Positions 41,905 to 51,716 of a DNA stretch of 64,000 nucleotides are shown here, one piece after another. The notes beneath the pieces are model-generated. The model searched no databases, was not told where the DNA came from, and saw only the letters and a program-made list of their open reading frames with translations. Origin of the DNA: Stutzerimonas stutzeri (GTDB lineage: Bacteria > Pseudomonadota > Gammaproteobacteria > Pseudomonadales > Pseudomonadaceae); contig NZ_JANGEY010000003.1 in assembly GCF_024451105.1 (NCBI RefSeq), positions 186,001 through 250,000 of the forward strand, written 5' to 3'. The position numbers and the translations under genes were made by a program. Position 1 is the first letter of the stretch; each line of letters starts with the position of its first letter.

Positions 41905-44175
41905 ATGCCCCTCCTTTTCCTGCTGCTGGTCGGCCTGCTGTGCAGCCTGCCGCTGTCCGCCGCGCCGGTGTCCTTCTCCCGCGACGTGCAGCCGATCCTC
42001 ACCCGGAAGTGCGTGGTCTGCCATGCCTGCTACGACGCGCCCTGCCAGCTCAACCTCGGCAGCGCTGCCGGCATCCAGCGCGGTGCCTCGCCGATTGCCG
42101 TCTACAACGGCACGCGCACCGAGGCGCAGGCCACTACCCGGCTGTTCGTCGATGCGCAGAGCGAGCCGGGCTGGCGCGCGCGCGGCTTCCATTCGGTGCT
42201 CGGCGGAGGCGATGCGGCGCTGGTGGCGCGCATGCTGGAGCTGGGGCGTAGCCATTCGCCCTTGCCCGGAGCCAGGTTGCCCGACGATCTGGACATCAGC
42301 ATCCGCCGCGAGAACCAGTGCCCGCGCCCCGAGCAGTTCGACGAGTTCGCCCGCAAGAATCCCGCGGCCGGCATGCCCTTCGCGGTCAGCGGACTCACCG
42401 ATACCGAGTACGTCACCCTGCGCCAGTGGCTGGCCGAGGGCGCGGCCCTGGATGGCGAGCCGCTGACCGCCAATGCTTCCGAGGCGGCGCAGATCGAGGA
42501 ATGGGAGGCGTTGCTCAACCGTCCCGGCGCCCGCGAGCAACTGGTGGCGCGCTGGCTGTACGAGCACCTGTTCCTCGCCCACCTGCACTTCGACCGGGGG
42601 AAAAGCGGCCACTTCTTCGAGCTGGTGCGCTCGCGTACGCCGAGCGGCGAGGCGGTGGACGCGATCGCCACCCGGCGGCCCAACGACGATCCCGGCACGC
42701 GCTTCTTCTACCGGTTGCGGCCGATCCAGGGGGTGATCGTGCACAAGACCCACATCACCTATGCGCTGGACGCCCGCAAGCTGGCGCGCATCGCGGAGCT
42801 GTTCTTCGCCGGCGACTGGCAGGCCGAGGCGCTGCCCGGCTACGGCCCGCAGCGCCGCGCCAATCCGTTCGAGACCTTCGCCGCGATCCCGGCCCGTGCC
42901 CGCTACCAGTTCATGCTCGACGACGCCGAATACTTCGTGCGCACCTTCATCCGCGGCCCGGTGTGCCGCGGGCAGATCGCCACCGACGTGATCCGCGACC
43001 ACTTCTGGACGCTGTTCCAGAACCCGTCCCACGATCTCTATCTGCAGGATGCCGAGTACCGCGACAAGGTCACCCCGCTGCTGGCGCTGCCCGGCCAGGA
43101 GGACGACCTGGCCCGGCTGCCGCTGGTCTGGCGCGACTACCGGCGCAAGCAGGCGGCCTACGAACGGGCGCGCCGCGAGGCCTATTCCCACCAGCCGTAC
43201 CCGAGCTGGTCGCACGTCTGGGCCGGCAACGACAATGCGCTGCTGAGCATCTTCCGCCAGCACGACAGCGCCTCGGTGCGCAAGGGCCTGATCGGCGCGC
43301 TGCCGCAGACCCTCTGGTGGCTGGACTTTCCGCTGCTGGAGCGCACCTACTACCAACTGGTGGTCAACTTCGACGTGTTCGGCAACGTCTCCCACCAGGC
43401 GCAGACCCGCCTGTACTTCGACCTGATCCGCAACGGCGCCGAGCAGAACTTCCTGCGCCTGATGCCGCCGGCGACGCGCCAGGCGATCCTCCACGACTGG
43501 TACCGGAACAGCGGCCTGCTCAAGCTGTGGCTGAACTACGAGCGCATCGACAGCACCACGCCCAGCGGCCTGATCCTGCCGGCGGACGACCCCAAGGGGG
43601 TGTTCGCCGCGCGCTTGCTGGAGCGCTACGGCACCCTCAACGCGCGCCCCGACCCGCTCAACCGTTGCAGCGACGGGCGCTGCTACCGGCCCGCGGTCAG
43701 CCTGGCGTTGCAGCGTGTCGACCAGCGGCTGAGCCGGCTGGCGGCACGGCCGCTGGCGCAGCTGCCGGTCATCGAGTTCTTCCCCGAGGCGACCCTGCTG
43801 CGCGTCGAACTGCAGGGCGGCGGCCGCGAGGTGTACAGCCTGCTGCGCAACCGCGCGCACAGCAACGTGGCGTTCATGCTCGGCGAGTCGCTGCGCTACC
43901 AGCCCGAGCAGGACACCCTGACCCTCTGGCCGGAGGTGCTGAGCAGCTACCCGAACTTCCTGTTCAGCCTGCGCGAGGGCGAGGTTGGCGCCTTCGTCGC
44001 CGCGCTGGAGCAGACGCGCAGCGCGGCGGATTTCGAGCGCATCGTGCAGCGCTGGGGCGTGCGGCGCAGCGAGCCGCGCTTCTGGGGGCTGTTCCACGAC
44101 CTGAGCGAGCACATCCGCGAGCACGAGCCGGTGGAGGCGGGCGTGCTGGACATGAACCGCTACCAGAACCTCTGA
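41905..44175 (+). CDS. cti: Cis/trans unsaturated fatty acid isomerase
   Basis: A 756-residue periplasmic haem enzyme. It has a signal peptide ([20 protein letters not shown]) and a c-type haem motif C36-VVC39-H40 (KCVVCHAC). Cti turns cis unsaturated acyl chains in membrane phospholipids into trans, making the membrane more rigid under solvent, heat or metal stress. The length equals that of P. putida Cti (about 760). It is a single gene, divergent from metH. The ribosome site is weak (GGAC). Confidence 0.94.
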   Translation: MPLLFLLLVGLLCSLPLSAAPVSFSRDVQPILTRKCVVCHACYDAPCQLNLGSAAGIQRGASPIAVYNGTRTEAQATTRLFVDAQSEPGWRARGFHSVLGGGDAALVARMLELGRSHSPLPGARLPDDLDISIRRENQCPRPEQFDEFARKNPAAGMPFAVSGLTDTEYVTLRQWLAEGAALDGEPLTANASEAAQIEEWEALLNRPGAREQLVARWLYEHLFLAHLHFDRGKSGHFFELVRSRTPSGEAVDAIATRRPNDDPGTRFFYRLRPIQGVIVHKTHITYALDARKLARIAELFFAGDWQAEALPGYGPQRRANPFETFAAIPARARYQFMLDDAEYFVRTFIRGPVCRGQIATDVIRDHFWTLFQNPSHDLYLQDAEYRDKVTPLLALPGQEDDLARLPLVWRDYRRKQAAYERARREAYSHQPYPSWSHVWAGNDNALLSIFRQHDSASVRKGLIGALPQTLWWLDFPLLERTYYQLVVNFDVFGNVSHQAQTRLYFDLIRNGAEQNFLRLMPPATRQAILHDWYRNSGLLKLWLNYERIDSTTPSGLILPADDPKGVFAARLLERYGTLNARPDPLNRCSDGRCYRPAVSLALQRVDQRLSRLAARPLAQLPVIEFFPEATLLRVELQGGGREVYSLLRNRAHSNVAFMLGESLRYQPEQDTLTLWPEVLSSYPNFLFSLREGEVGAFVAALEQTRSAADFERIVQRWGVRRSEPRFWGLFHDLSEHIREHEPVEAGVLDMNRYQNL

Positions 44176-44257
44176 CGCGCTATTCCTACCAAAACGCTGG
44201 GACTTTATCCGCGCTTCGGCATGGCGTACACTGCGCGCATACTTGCAAGGAGTTCCC

Positions 44258-44842
44258 ATGAGCGCCATCACCTTCACCGAATCCGCCCAGGCCTACCTGG
44301 CCGAGCTGCTGGCCAAGCAGAACACCCCGGGCATCGGCATCCGCGTGTTCATCACCCAGCCGGGCACCCAGTACGCCGAGACCTGCATCGCCTACTGCAA
44401 GCCCCACGAGCAGAAGTCCGAAGACGAGGCGCTGGCGCTCAAGGACTTCACCGCCTACCTGGACTCGGTCAGCATCCCGTTCCTCGAGGATGCGGTGGTC
44501 GACTACGCCACCGACCGCATGGGCGGCCAGTTGACCATCAAGGCGCCGAACGCCAAGGTGCCGATGATCAAGGAAGACAGTCCGCTGCCCGAGCGGATCA
44601 ACTACTACCTGCAGACCGAGGTCAACCCCGGCCTGGCCAGCCATGGCGGCAACGTCAGCCTGGTCGACATCGACGACGAGGGCGTCGCCATCCTGCGCTT
44701 CGGCGGCGGCTGCCAGGGCTGCGGCATGGTCGACATGACCCTCAAGGACGGCGTCGAGAAGACCCTGATGGAGCGTATCCCCGAGCTCAAGGGCGTGCGC
44801 GACGTAACCGACCATAGCAACAAGGAAAACGCCTACTACTGA
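44258..44842 (+). CDS. nfuA: Iron-sulfur carrier NfuA
   Basis: A 194-residue protein: an N-terminal degenerate A-type carrier domain ([20 protein letters not shown]) and a C-terminal Nfu domain with C152-QGC155 ([19 protein letters not shown]). It assembles and delivers 4Fe-4S clusters, especially under oxidative or iron stress. AAGGAG lies 5 bases before ATG 44258. It is 82 bases from cti; a hairpin follows. Confidence 0.95.
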   Translation: MSAITFTESAQAYLAELLAKQNTPGIGIRVFITQPGTQYAETCIAYCKPHEQKSEDEALALKDFTAYLDSVSIPFLEDAVVDYATDRMGGQLTIKAPNAKVPMIKEDSPLPERINYYLQTEVNPGLASHGGNVSLVDIDDEGVAILRFGGGCQGCGMVDMTLKDGVEKTLMERIPELKGVRDVTDHSNKENAYY

Positions 44843-44877
44843 GTCGATATCCTCGATAATTCGCTTGGATAATTACA

Positions 44878-44895
44878 GGGGCGGGCGGCCGCCCC
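44878..44895 (+). terminator. GC hairpin after nfuA
   Basis: GGGGCGG (44878-44884) and CCGCCCC (44889-44895) form a 7-bp stem with a 4-base loop, followed by GGTTATTTGG. Weak U-content, so only a possible terminator. Confidence 0.55.
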
Positions 44896-44959
44896 CGGTT
44901 ATTTGGCTTATCCCGAAAGCATCTAATATCCCGTCGACTTCTTTGCTAGTTTCACTCCT

Positions 44960-44970
44960 GTAACGCCGAT
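44960..44970 (+). promoter_or_regulatory. 11-base word shared with the fapA upstream region (copy 1)
   Basis: CTGTAACGCCG, 38 bases before the activator gene. The identical 11 bases occur at 51717-51727, upstream of the fapA sigma-54 promoter, with further flanking similarity (ATGTC versus CTGAC). It may be a binding site used by the activator for its own control. Confidence 0.45.
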
Positions 44971-45008
44971 GTCTCTGCGGAGACTGCTAGCGATAACCAG
45001 GATGGATC

Positions 45009-46322
45009 ATGCACTGTCAGATGCTGCGCAGACTGTTGCTCGTCGACCTTTCTTCCGAGTTCGATTACCTCGCTTCCGCTCTTCGACTTGCCGGCTGGGA
45101 AGTCCATGTCTGCTCGCTGGATGATGCCTTCGAGCAGCACGCCGAAGTCGGTCTTGTCCGTCTCGGTTGCCCGCAGGACGATCTCGATGGAGTGCGCGAC
45201 CTGATCAGCCACAATCCCGCTCAGTGGGTCGCGCTGGTTGCCCCGGGAGTGTTGGCGGACGGCAGTCTGTCCGCACTGATCGGCGAGTGGTTCTTCGACT
45301 ACCACACCCTGCCGCTCGACTTCGAGCGCCTGCACATCACCTTGGGGCATGCGCTGGGGATGGCCAGGTTGCGCCGTCCGGAACGGTTGCACAACGAGGA
45401 TGAGCGGCTGCTGGGCAATACGGCGGTCATGCGGGAGCTGCGCACGCTGCTGTCCAAGCTGGGGCCCGCCGACTCGCCGGTGCTGATCCGCGGCGAGAGT
45501 GGTACCGGCAAGGAACTTGTGGCTCACGCCCTGCATCGTCTGTCGCGGCGCGCCGGCGCAGCTTTCGTGGCGATCAACTGCGGAGCGATTCCCGAGCAGT
45601 TGATCCAGTCCGAGTTGTTCGGGCACGAGAAGGGCGCCTTCACCGGCGCCCACCAGCGCAAGATCGGTCGGCTCGAGTCGGCGCACGGAGGTACCCTGTT
45701 CCTCGACGAAATCGGTGACCTGCCGCTGGAGTTGCAGGCCAACCTGCTGCGCTTCCTCCAGGAGGGGCAGATCCAGAGGGTCGGTGGCAGCCAGCCGATC
45801 GGGGTGAACGTTCGGGTGCTGGCCGCCACCCACGTCGATCTCGAACAGGCGGTGGAACACGGCCGTTTCCGCGAGGACCTCTACTACCGGCTGAATGTTC
45901 TGCAGGTGCGTACCTGTCCGCTGCGCGAGCGCCTGGAGGATGTGCCGGCCCTGGCCCGCCACTTCGCGCGACTGTATGCCGCGGAGGTTGGTCGGCGCCC
46001 ACGTCCGTTCAGTTCCGCGGCGCTCAAGGCGATGTGCAGCTACGCCTGGCCCGGCAACGTGCGCGAGTTGGCCAACCGGGTGCGGCGCGGTCTGGTGCTG
46101 GCTGATGGCTACCTGATCGAGGCAGCGGATCTGGGCTTCCAGGTGCCGGACGGCGAGGATAAGGCCGAGCTGAACTTGGAAGAGTACAAGCGGCAGGCGG
46201 AGCGGCAGGCACTCAGCGACGTGCTGGTACTGCACTCGCAGAACCTCAGTCGGGCTGCCAGGGCCCTGGGTATTTCGAGACCCACCTTCTACCGGCTGCT
46301 GAACAAGCACGGGCTACGCTGA
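45009..46322 (+). CDS. Sigma-54-dependent activator adjacent to the fap operon
   Basis: A 437-residue enhancer-binding protein. The N-terminal 115 residues look like a degenerate receiver (LLLVDLSSEFDYLASALRLA) of the FleQ/VpsR kind, with no phospho-acceptor Asp at the usual place. The AAA+ domain has Walker A GESGTGKE (162-169), the sigma-54 contact loop GAFTGA (209-214) and Walker B GGTLFLDEIGD (228-238). A Fis-type helix-turn-helix (NLSRAARALGISRPTFYRLL) ends the protein. It converges on fapF. Given the sigma-54 promoter before fapA, it is the best candidate activator of the amyloid operon. Confidence 0.88.
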   Translation: MHCQMLRRLLLVDLSSEFDYLASALRLAGWEVHVCSLDDAFEQHAEVGLVRLGCPQDDLDGVRDLISHNPAQWVALVAPGVLADGSLSALIGEWFFDYHTLPLDFERLHITLGHALGMARLRRPERLHNEDERLLGNTAVMRELRTLLSKLGPADSPVLIRGESGTGKELVAHALHRLSRRAGAAFVAINCGAIPEQLIQSELFGHEKGAFTGAHQRKIGRLESAHGGTLFLDEIGDLPLELQANLLRFLQEGQIQRVGGSQPIGVNVRVLAATHVDLEQAVEHGRFREDLYYRLNVLQVRTCPLRERLEDVPALARHFARLYAAEVGRRPRPFSSAALKAMCSYAWPGNVRELANRVRRGLVLADGYLIEAADLGFQVPDGEDKAELNLEEYKRQAERQALSDVLVLHSQNLSRAARALGISRPTFYRLLNKHGLR

Positions 46323-46332
46323 ACAGCGAGAG

Positions 46333-46378
46333 CGCGGCAATGCCGCTGACGGACCATTCCCGTCGGGGCATTGCCGCG
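46333..46378. terminator. Hairpin between the activator gene and fapF
   Basis: CGCGGCAATGCC (46333-46344) and GGCATTGCCGCG (46367-46378) form a 12-bp stem; an inner GACGG/CCGTC stem lies inside. It stands between two converging stop codons and may end both transcripts. Confidence 0.7.
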
Positions 46379-46381
46379 GAC

Positions 46382-47614
46382 TCAGAAATAGTAGGGGAAC
46401 TTCAAGCTGAAGGTGAAGTCCGGCGCATCCGGTGTCAGTCCGATCGACAGGTTGGGCACCATGGTCAGTCGGTCGCCGAGCGCGTAGGTCATGCCGACGT
46501 TGAAGTAGGCCGCATTGGCGTCGCTGCTGGCGACCGTCTGCCAGGGACTGCCGTCGGGCTTGATGCGGCTCTTCTGACTGACCAGTTGCGAATAGGAGAA
46601 CGACAGGCTCATGCGTTCGTTGAGAGCGAAGGCCATGCCTAGGCCGTACTGGAACCAGTCGCCCAGCTTGACCTTGCCGGGCACCTTCTGATTTCGGATG
46701 GGACTGATGTCGTCGAAGGCCTCTTCGAAGTTGTAGGTGTAGGATAGGTTGGCGAACAGCACGGCGGGGTCCACGGTTTTGACCATGGAGATGCCGGGGG
46801 TCAGCGACCAGACGCCGTTGCCGGTGGGCAGATCCTCCGGGGCGGAGAGGTTGTCGTTTTCCGCCGTGGTGACCAGCTTGATGCCATAGGGGGCTTCGCC
46901 GGTCGGCGCCTTGAGGCGCAGGCTGAACACTGCGTCGGGACGTCCCGGGCCCTCGTCCAGGAACTTGTAGGCCATCCCGATGCTGATGTCGCCGATCCGC
47001 GGGTCGCTGCTAACGCCGACCGAGGAGACTTGCTGGGTGGAGCCTCCGGCTCCGGCCGACTCGTAGGTCGACTCGCGATAGACCAGCGGCACGTTGAGGT
47101 CGAACTGCCAGCGCTTGCCGGAGTTGTAGCGGCCGGTGAAGTCCAGGGTGAAGTTGTCGGACTTGATCTGGTCGACGTTGATGTTGCCGAGAAAGATGGT
47201 GTCCAGCAGCAGCAGGCCGTTGAGTCCCAACTGGCGCGTGTCGTAGTGACTGTAGGTCAGCCCGGTTTCCAGACTGAAGCGTCCTTCGCCGAAGAAGCCG
47301 CTGGCCTCGTCGTAGATGTTCTCCACGCTGCGCGGCGGAGCACTGTCCCCGCGCAGGCTTTCGCCGTAGCTGCGGGAGGGCTCGGGCGAGCGGGCCAGGC
47401 GTTGCGGCTGGGGCACGCTCGATTGCGCCTGCACGTCGCGAACTCGCTGCTCCAGTACCATCAGGGCCCTCTGCTGCGTCTCGTAGCGCTGACGCAGCTC
47501 GATCAGTTGCTGTTGCAGGGCCGCCAGCTCGGCATCCGTTGCAGCATGAAGGAGGGGGGCGGGCAGGAGGGCGGCTACCGCCAGAGCCGTGCGTAGCGAA
47601 TATGACCGAGACAT
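46382..47614 (-). CDS. fapF: Functional amyloid outer-membrane secretion channel FapF
   Basis: A 410-residue protein with a signal peptide ([20 protein letters not shown]), an N-terminal coiled coil ([20 protein letters not shown], about residues 28-60) that trimerises and plugs the pore, a Ser/Pro/Arg linker, then a 12-strand barrel ([33 protein letters not shown]) ending in LKFPYYF. In Pseudomonas it exports FapC, FapB and FapE across the outer membrane. Last gene of fapABCDEF, 46 bases after fapE; AGGGA before the ATG. Confidence 0.95.
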   Translation of the reverse strand: MSRSYSLRTALAVAALLPAPLLHAATDAELAALQQQLIELRQRYETQQRALMVLEQRVRDVQAQSSVPQPQRLARSPEPSRSYGESLRGDSAPPRSVENIYDEASGFFGEGRFSLETGLTYSHYDTRQLGLNGLLLLDTIFLGNINVDQIKSDNFTLDFTGRYNSGKRWQFDLNVPLVYRESTYESAGAGGSTQQVSSVGVSSDPRIGDISIGMAYKFLDEGPGRPDAVFSLRLKAPTGEAPYGIKLVTTAENDNLSAPEDLPTGNGVWSLTPGISMVKTVDPAVLFANLSYTYNFEEAFDDISPIRNQKVPGKVKLGDWFQYGLGMAFALNERMSLSFSYSQLVSQKSRIKPDGSPWQTVASSDANAAYFNVGMTYALGDRLTMVPNLSIGLTPDAPDFTFSLKFPYYF

Positions 47615-47660
47615 GGGCGAAGTCCCTATCTGTGTCCGTTCAGGATGTGTGAAGGCTAGT

Positions 47661-48386
47661 TCAATAACCGGTCGGCCGCAGGGTCAGCTGATTCCAGGCG
47701 GACCGCAGCTGCTCGGCGCCCAGAGGGGCGTCACGCAGGATCAGGTCGATACTGGTCAGGTTGGTTACCGCGTTGTTCGAGCCGACGATGGTCGTGTGCT
47801 GCTGCAGGCCGCCATGACCCAGTTGCTGCAGGCTGGAGCCCTGGCCCGCGGCCTGTATGGCAATCTGGAAACCACCGGCGGTCGGCGCGACCTGCACGCT
47901 GCCGGCATTGCTGGCGCTCGCCGCGGCGAGCGGCGCTTCGTTCGGGGCGACGGTCGGAGCCGGTGCCCCCCGACTAACCACGATGCGGAGATCGTTTTGG
48001 GCGCTGTTGAAGTCGCCGGCCGAACGCACGCTCTGGCTGATGCCGTCGACCTTGCCCAGTCCCGCGCCGCCCTGGACCAGGCCGCTCCCTGCTGGCGGGG
48101 CGGCTTCTTCGGATCCGCCGGCCAGCGTGTAGACGTGGAACTGCGGCTGGAACATGCCCTCGCTCATGTGCATCTCGACCCGCCCGCCGAGCACCTGGTC
48201 GTTGGCGTTCACCCAGACGCTGCTCATGGCGATGCCGAAGTGGACGATTCCGCCAGGCAATACATAGCGACCGCGCAGTTGCGCGAGTTCACTGTCGGAC
48301 AGCTCCAGTGGCTGCAGCGGGCTGCTGGCCTGGGCCCAGACGCTGACGCTCAGGCAGCCGAGCAGCAGGTATGCATGCGCTTTCAT
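47661..48386 (-). CDS. fapE: Fap amyloid minor component FapE
   Basis: A 241-residue secreted protein with a signal peptide ([20 protein letters not shown]). The [30 protein letters not shown] segment (in two parts) is the FapE N-terminal signature. The middle is low-complexity Ala/Pro/Gly and the end is [13 protein letters not shown]. FapE is found with FapC in mature fibrils and is thought to cap or stabilise them outside the cell. It lies 39 bases after fapD, with CGGGAGG before the ATG. Confidence 0.92.
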   Translation of the reverse strand: MKAHAYLLLGCLSVSVWAQASSPLQPLELSDSELAQLRGRYVLPGGIVHFGIAMSSVWVNANDQVLGGRVEMHMSEGMFQPQFHVYTLAGGSEEAAPPAGSGLVQGGAGLGKVDGISQSVRSAGDFNSAQNDLRIVVSRGAPAPTVAPNEAPLAAASASNAGSVQVAPTAGGFQIAIQAAGQGSSLQQLGHGGLQQHTTIVGSNNAVTNLTSIDLILRDAPLGAEQLRSAWNQLTLRPTGY

Positions 48387-48425
48387 GACGACCTCCCGGG
48401 ACGTGGATTCCCGAATGGGCGGAGT

Positions 48426-49106
48426 TCAGAAGAAGTCGCTCTGGATGAAGCCGTGCTCCATCAGTTCGGCATCCTTGACTGGATAGAATCGGTTGAGGCG
48501 ATCCCTGGCCGTGAGGGGCTCGGGAGGCGTGAGCAGGGCGTTGTTCCGGTCGTACTCGGGACCGATCACGGCGAACACTATGCCGTTCCAGCCCTTGACG
48601 AAGTCGTCGATGGGGTAGCGCTTGTGACCGAGCACCGGATCGCCGATGTAGACATGCCCGCCCTCGGTCCGCTGGAGGACGACGAAATGCTTGTAGCCGC
48701 GTACCTCCTGCAGGACGATGACCGGTACCTTGAGCTGCTGCAGGCCGGCCGGCGGGATGCGGTAGCCGCGGGCGCGCATGCCGAGGCTCTCGATGTAGCG
48801 TTTCATGTCCAGCATGGAGAAGCCCAGGGTACGCACCAGCTCGTGATCGGCGCCGATCAGCATGCCGTTGATCACGAAGGTTTCGTCGACGTCGAAGCGA
48901 TAGGCCTGGCGCAGGATGGTGGCCAGTGCGGCGGCGCCGCAGCTGAAGTCGGTCTTCTGCTCCACCAGGTTGCTGAAACGATGCTCGCGCATACTGCGCA
49001 CTTCCTTGAAGGCCAGCGCGCCGCCGGGCAGGACCGCGAAGGGAAGCTGTGCAGCCTGCACGGCGACGCTCAGGCTGCACAGCAGGAAGAGGGCTAGCGG
49101 GCGCAT
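48426..49106 (-). CDS. fapD: Fap system C39-family cysteine peptidase FapD
   Basis: A 226-residue periplasmic peptidase with a signal peptide (MRPLALFLLCSLSVAVQAAQ). The C39 active site is complete: C56 (TDFSCGAAALATIL), H140 (GYKHFVVLQ) and D156 (YIGDPVLG). FapD is needed for Fap export and is thought to process or release amyloid subunits. ATG 49106 has AAGGAG 9 bases upstream; the in-frame ATG 49163 lacks a site. Confidence 0.94.
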   Translation of the reverse strand: MRPLALFLLCSLSVAVQAAQLPFAVLPGGALAFKEVRSMREHRFSNLVEQKTDFSCGAAALATILRQAYRFDVDETFVINGMLIGADHELVRTLGFSMLDMKRYIESLGMRARGYRIPPAGLQQLKVPVIVLQEVRGYKHFVVLQRTEGGHVYIGDPVLGHKRYPIDDFVKGWNGIVFAVIGPEYDRNNALLTPPEPLTARDRLNRFYPVKDAELMEHGFIQSDFF

Positions 49107-49176
49107 GAGTCGGGGCTCCTTGTATGTCGGCCCAGGGAGGCAGCCCTGCATGGGCAGGGCCACCTCTCGGCCGGGG

Positions 49177-50514
49177 CTACTGCTGGGCGCAGGCGTTGCA
49201 GCCGACGGCCACCGTCATGGTGTTCATCTGCTGGTTACTGCTGCCGGCGGCGACGTTGACGCCCAGGTTACCGCTGGCGCCGTTGAGCGAATTGCTCAGG
49301 TCTACCGTGTTGGTAGCCGGGTCTATGAAGGTGCGACTGTCGGTGTAGGTGACGGACGCGGCCAGGCTGCTGCTGCCGACCTCCTCGTACATGTTGCTGG
49401 CCTGTTCGCTGGCGCTGGCCTGCGAGCTGGACGAGCTGCTGTAGCTTTCCGAGGCGCTGAAGTCGGATTGGAAGCCTTTGCTCCACTGACTGCTCTTGTC
49501 GCTGGTGTAGCTGGAGCTGGCGTCGACCTGCTTGCTCAGGTTGGCCGAAGCGGCGGACTGCTGGGTCATGCTCTCGGACATCTCGGCATCGACGTCGACA
49601 TTGAGGGTGCCTTGGGCGGAGAAACCTCTCCAGCGCGAAACGTTGGCGCTGGCACTGGCGCTGGCGTCGATCCTCAGCTCCTTGTCCCAGGTCGAGGAGG
49701 CGCTGGACGACTGGCTGGCGTCCAGGGTGGCATCCAGCGAGGCGCTGTAGGTCTTGCTGGTGCTCGACGAGGCATCGTGATAGCCGCTGGCCGAGGCGGT
49801 CATGTTGCGGGTCGTGCTGCTCTGGGCATCCGATGAGCTCTGGGCGTCGCTGGACCAGTCGCTGGCCGAGGTCGAGCTGTAGGAGCGGCTGAAGTCCTTG
49901 CTGGCCACCAGGCTCTTCTCGTGGACGACGCCGCCGGCTTCGTTGGCCACCTTGCTGCCGGTCAGGTCCTGTACGCCGTCGACGCGGGCGTTGGCGTCCC
50001 AGCCGCGGGCCGTGGCGATGGTCAGGGCATTGGCCTGCTGGTTGAGGTCGCCGGCGGCCACGTTGATGCCCACGTTGCCCGAAGCGTTGTTGCCGAAGTT
50101 GTCCGCCACCACGCCATTGGCGCCAGTCATCGTCACCTTGCTGGCGCGGTTGTCCTGGTGGATGTCGGTGGTGGCGCGGGCCGAGCCGAAGACAAAGGCT
50201 TCGTCGGCGGTGGCGATCACCGCGTCGTTGATCTGCTGGTTCATGCTGCCCGAGGCGACGTTGGCACCGACGTTGCCGGTATTGTCGTTGAGCGTGTCGG
50301 TGAGCGTGGCGGTGTTGACCGTACCCTCGTTGGTCACCCAGGTATCGCCGCCGATGTACTGGTCGCGCTTGACCATGGCGGTGGCGTCGCCGGCATTGCG
50401 ATCGAGCAGTGGATCGTTGCCGTGGCGCCCGCCCTGCTGGTTGGCCTGCGCGGCCATCGCCATGGCGGCGGCCATCGCGAACACCAGCGGCTTCAGGGTC
50501 ATCGATGCTTTCAT
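49177..50514 (-). CDS. fapC: Major functional amyloid subunit FapC
   Basis: A 445-residue secreted amyloid with a signal peptide (MKASMTLKPLVFAMAAAMAM). There are three imperfect amyloid repeats, each with the N(V/L)GxNVAxGxxNQQ core: about residues 80-96, 147-163 and 414-430. The linker between repeats 2 and 3 is about 245 residues, mostly Ser, Ala, Asp and Thr with many SSS runs. The C-terminal C439-NAC442 pair is the conserved CxxC of FapC. CAAGGAGAACCACC precedes the ATG. The long second linker is where FapC proteins differ most among species. Confidence 0.95.
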   Translation of the reverse strand: MKASMTLKPLVFAMAAAMAMAAQANQQGGRHGNDPLLDRNAGDATAMVKRDQYIGGDTWVTNEGTVNTATLTDTLNDNTGNVGANVASGSMNQQINDAVIATADEAFVFGSARATTDIHQDNRASKVTMTGANGVVADNFGNNASGNVGINVAAGDLNQQANALTIATARGWDANARVDGVQDLTGSKVANEAGGVVHEKSLVASKDFSRSYSSTSASDWSSDAQSSSDAQSSTTRNMTASASGYHDASSSTSKTYSASLDATLDASQSSSASSTWDKELRIDASASASANVSRWRGFSAQGTLNVDVDAEMSESMTQQSAASANLSKQVDASSSYTSDKSSQWSKGFQSDFSASESYSSSSSSQASASEQASNMYEEVGSSSLAASVTYTDSRTFIDPATNTVDLSNSLNGASGNLGVNVAAGSSNQQMNTMTVAVGCNACAQQ

Positions 50515-50565
50515 GGTGGTTCTCCTTGCAGTTCTGCATGCAACACGAGTAGGTTTTGCGTTCCG

Positions 50566-51144
50566 TTAGGGTCGGTCCATGACCCTGATGCTGATGGTGT
50601 TGGCCATGCGGTTGCCCACCCCAGCGCTCTGGTTCAGCTGAACTACACCACTGCTTCCGGCGAAGGCCCGGTTGTCGGTATCGACGCTCCGGACGCCCGT
50701 TCTCGACTCAGCCGTTCCCGAGTCCTGCGCAAGCACCACGCTCTGCTGAGCGAGGATGCTGTCGTCCACGCTTTCCACGAGAGCGCCGACGCTCGCGCGA
50801 AGCGCATTGATCTGCTGGCTGCCGTGGCCGCTCGCCTGGTTGACGCCCAGCACGCCGCTGCCATGGGCGAAGGCTGCGCCCCGGATGCTCGCCTGCGCGG
50901 CGACGGAGAGGTCGACCGACGCCAGCGCCTGGCGCTGGCGGAACTCGATCCCCGCTGCGCCGTCGCCGATGGCCAGGATCCTGCCGTTGATCTGTTGGTG
51001 TCGCTGGCCGGCCGCCTGGTTGACCGAAAGCGCGCCGCGGTAGGCCGCGCCGCTATCCTCGATGAGCGCCAGGTCGCCGGGGCCGGAATCGGCCAGGGCG
51101 AGAGCTGACAGGGAAAGGCTGGCCAGCAGGCAGAACGGGCGCAT
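50566..51144 (-). CDS. fapB: Amyloid nucleator/minor subunit FapB
   Basis: A 192-residue secreted protein with a signal peptide (MRPFCLLASLSLSALALADS). Three repeats of the same kind as FapC are spaced by short linkers: VNQAAGQRHQQIN, VNQASGHGSQQIN and LNQSAGVGNRMAN. FapB is thought to nucleate FapC fibres, like CsgB in the curli system. ATG 51144 lies one base after the fapA stop, so the pair is coupled. There is a 51-base gap before fapC. Confidence 0.94.
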   Translation of the reverse strand: MRPFCLLASLSLSALALADSGPGDLALIEDSGAAYRGALSVNQAAGQRHQQINGRILAIGDGAAGIEFRQRQALASVDLSVAAQASIRGAAFAHGSGVLGVNQASGHGSQQINALRASVGALVESVDDSILAQQSVVLAQDSGTAESRTGVRSVDTDNRAFAGSSGVVQLNQSAGVGNRMANTISIRVMDRP

Positions 51145-51145
51145 G

Positions 51146-51592
51146 TCAGTGATCTCCGGTGAGCTTGTGCAGAGGGGCCAGGCCGCGCTGCAGAGTACGA
51201 TTGACCTGGTCGGCGATTCCGGAGCCGCCGGAGCGAGCGGCGGCCATGCCGGGAAGTCCGCGTGCTGCGCCGGTGTGGTCGAGTACGGGGGCTGAGTGGA
51301 GCAGAGCGGCCTGGGGAGCCAGGCCGATCCCGCTGGTGACGCTGGCGAAATCTCCATCGCCCAGTTCGTAGGCGCTGAGGGCCCGTTCGCCATGGGGCGC
51401 GCTGTTGGCATTGACGGAGAGCGGGTCGGGGTCGGGCGCCAGGCTCGGGCGGGTAGCCACGCGTGGCTGCACGTCGCGGCGGATGACAATCTCCCCTTCG
51501 CCGGCGAGTGTCGATGGGCTGCTGCCGAGGCCCGGCAATGCCAGTAGGGCCAGCAGAGCCAGGGGGGCGATCCTTGAAGCGTTTCGATCCAT
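51146..51592 (-). CDS. fapA: Fap operon periplasmic protein FapA
   Basis: A 148-residue protein with a signal peptide (MDRNASRIAPLALLALLALP). The mature part is Pro/Ala-rich with an ELGDGDFASVTSGIGLAPQA segment and a helical end (IADQVNRTLQRGLAPL). In Pseudomonas FapA sits in the periplasm and tunes fibre composition, perhaps as a chaperone for FapC. AGGAA lies 7 bases before the ATG. First gene of the operon, about 37 bases after the predicted sigma-54 start site. Confidence 0.9.
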   Translation of the reverse strand: MDRNASRIAPLALLALLALPGLGSSPSTLAGEGEIVIRRDVQPRVATRPSLAPDPDPLSVNANSAPHGERALSAYELGDGDFASVTSGIGLAPQAALLHSAPVLDHTGAARGLPGMAAARSGGSGIADQVNRTLQRGLAPLHKLTGDH

Positions 51593-51639
51593 GGCAGCAA
51601 TTCCTGCGCAGTTCGGAAACCGTTGCGTGGACAGGTCGC

Positions 51640-51655
51640 AGCAGGTGTCGTGCCA
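51640..51655 (-). promoter_or_regulatory. Sigma-54 promoter of fapABCDEF
   Basis: Minus-strand TGGCACGACACCTGCT has the -24 GG and -12 GC exactly 10 bases apart and matches the consensus TGGCACG-N4-TTGC with one change (CTGC). It is 48 bases before the fapA start codon, so the message would begin near 51629. Confidence 0.8.
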
Positions 51656-51716
51656 GATGGAGGATCTTCAATCAAATCAGCCGCTTGGTTGCGAGGCGGG
51701 CGGCGCGGTGCACGAG

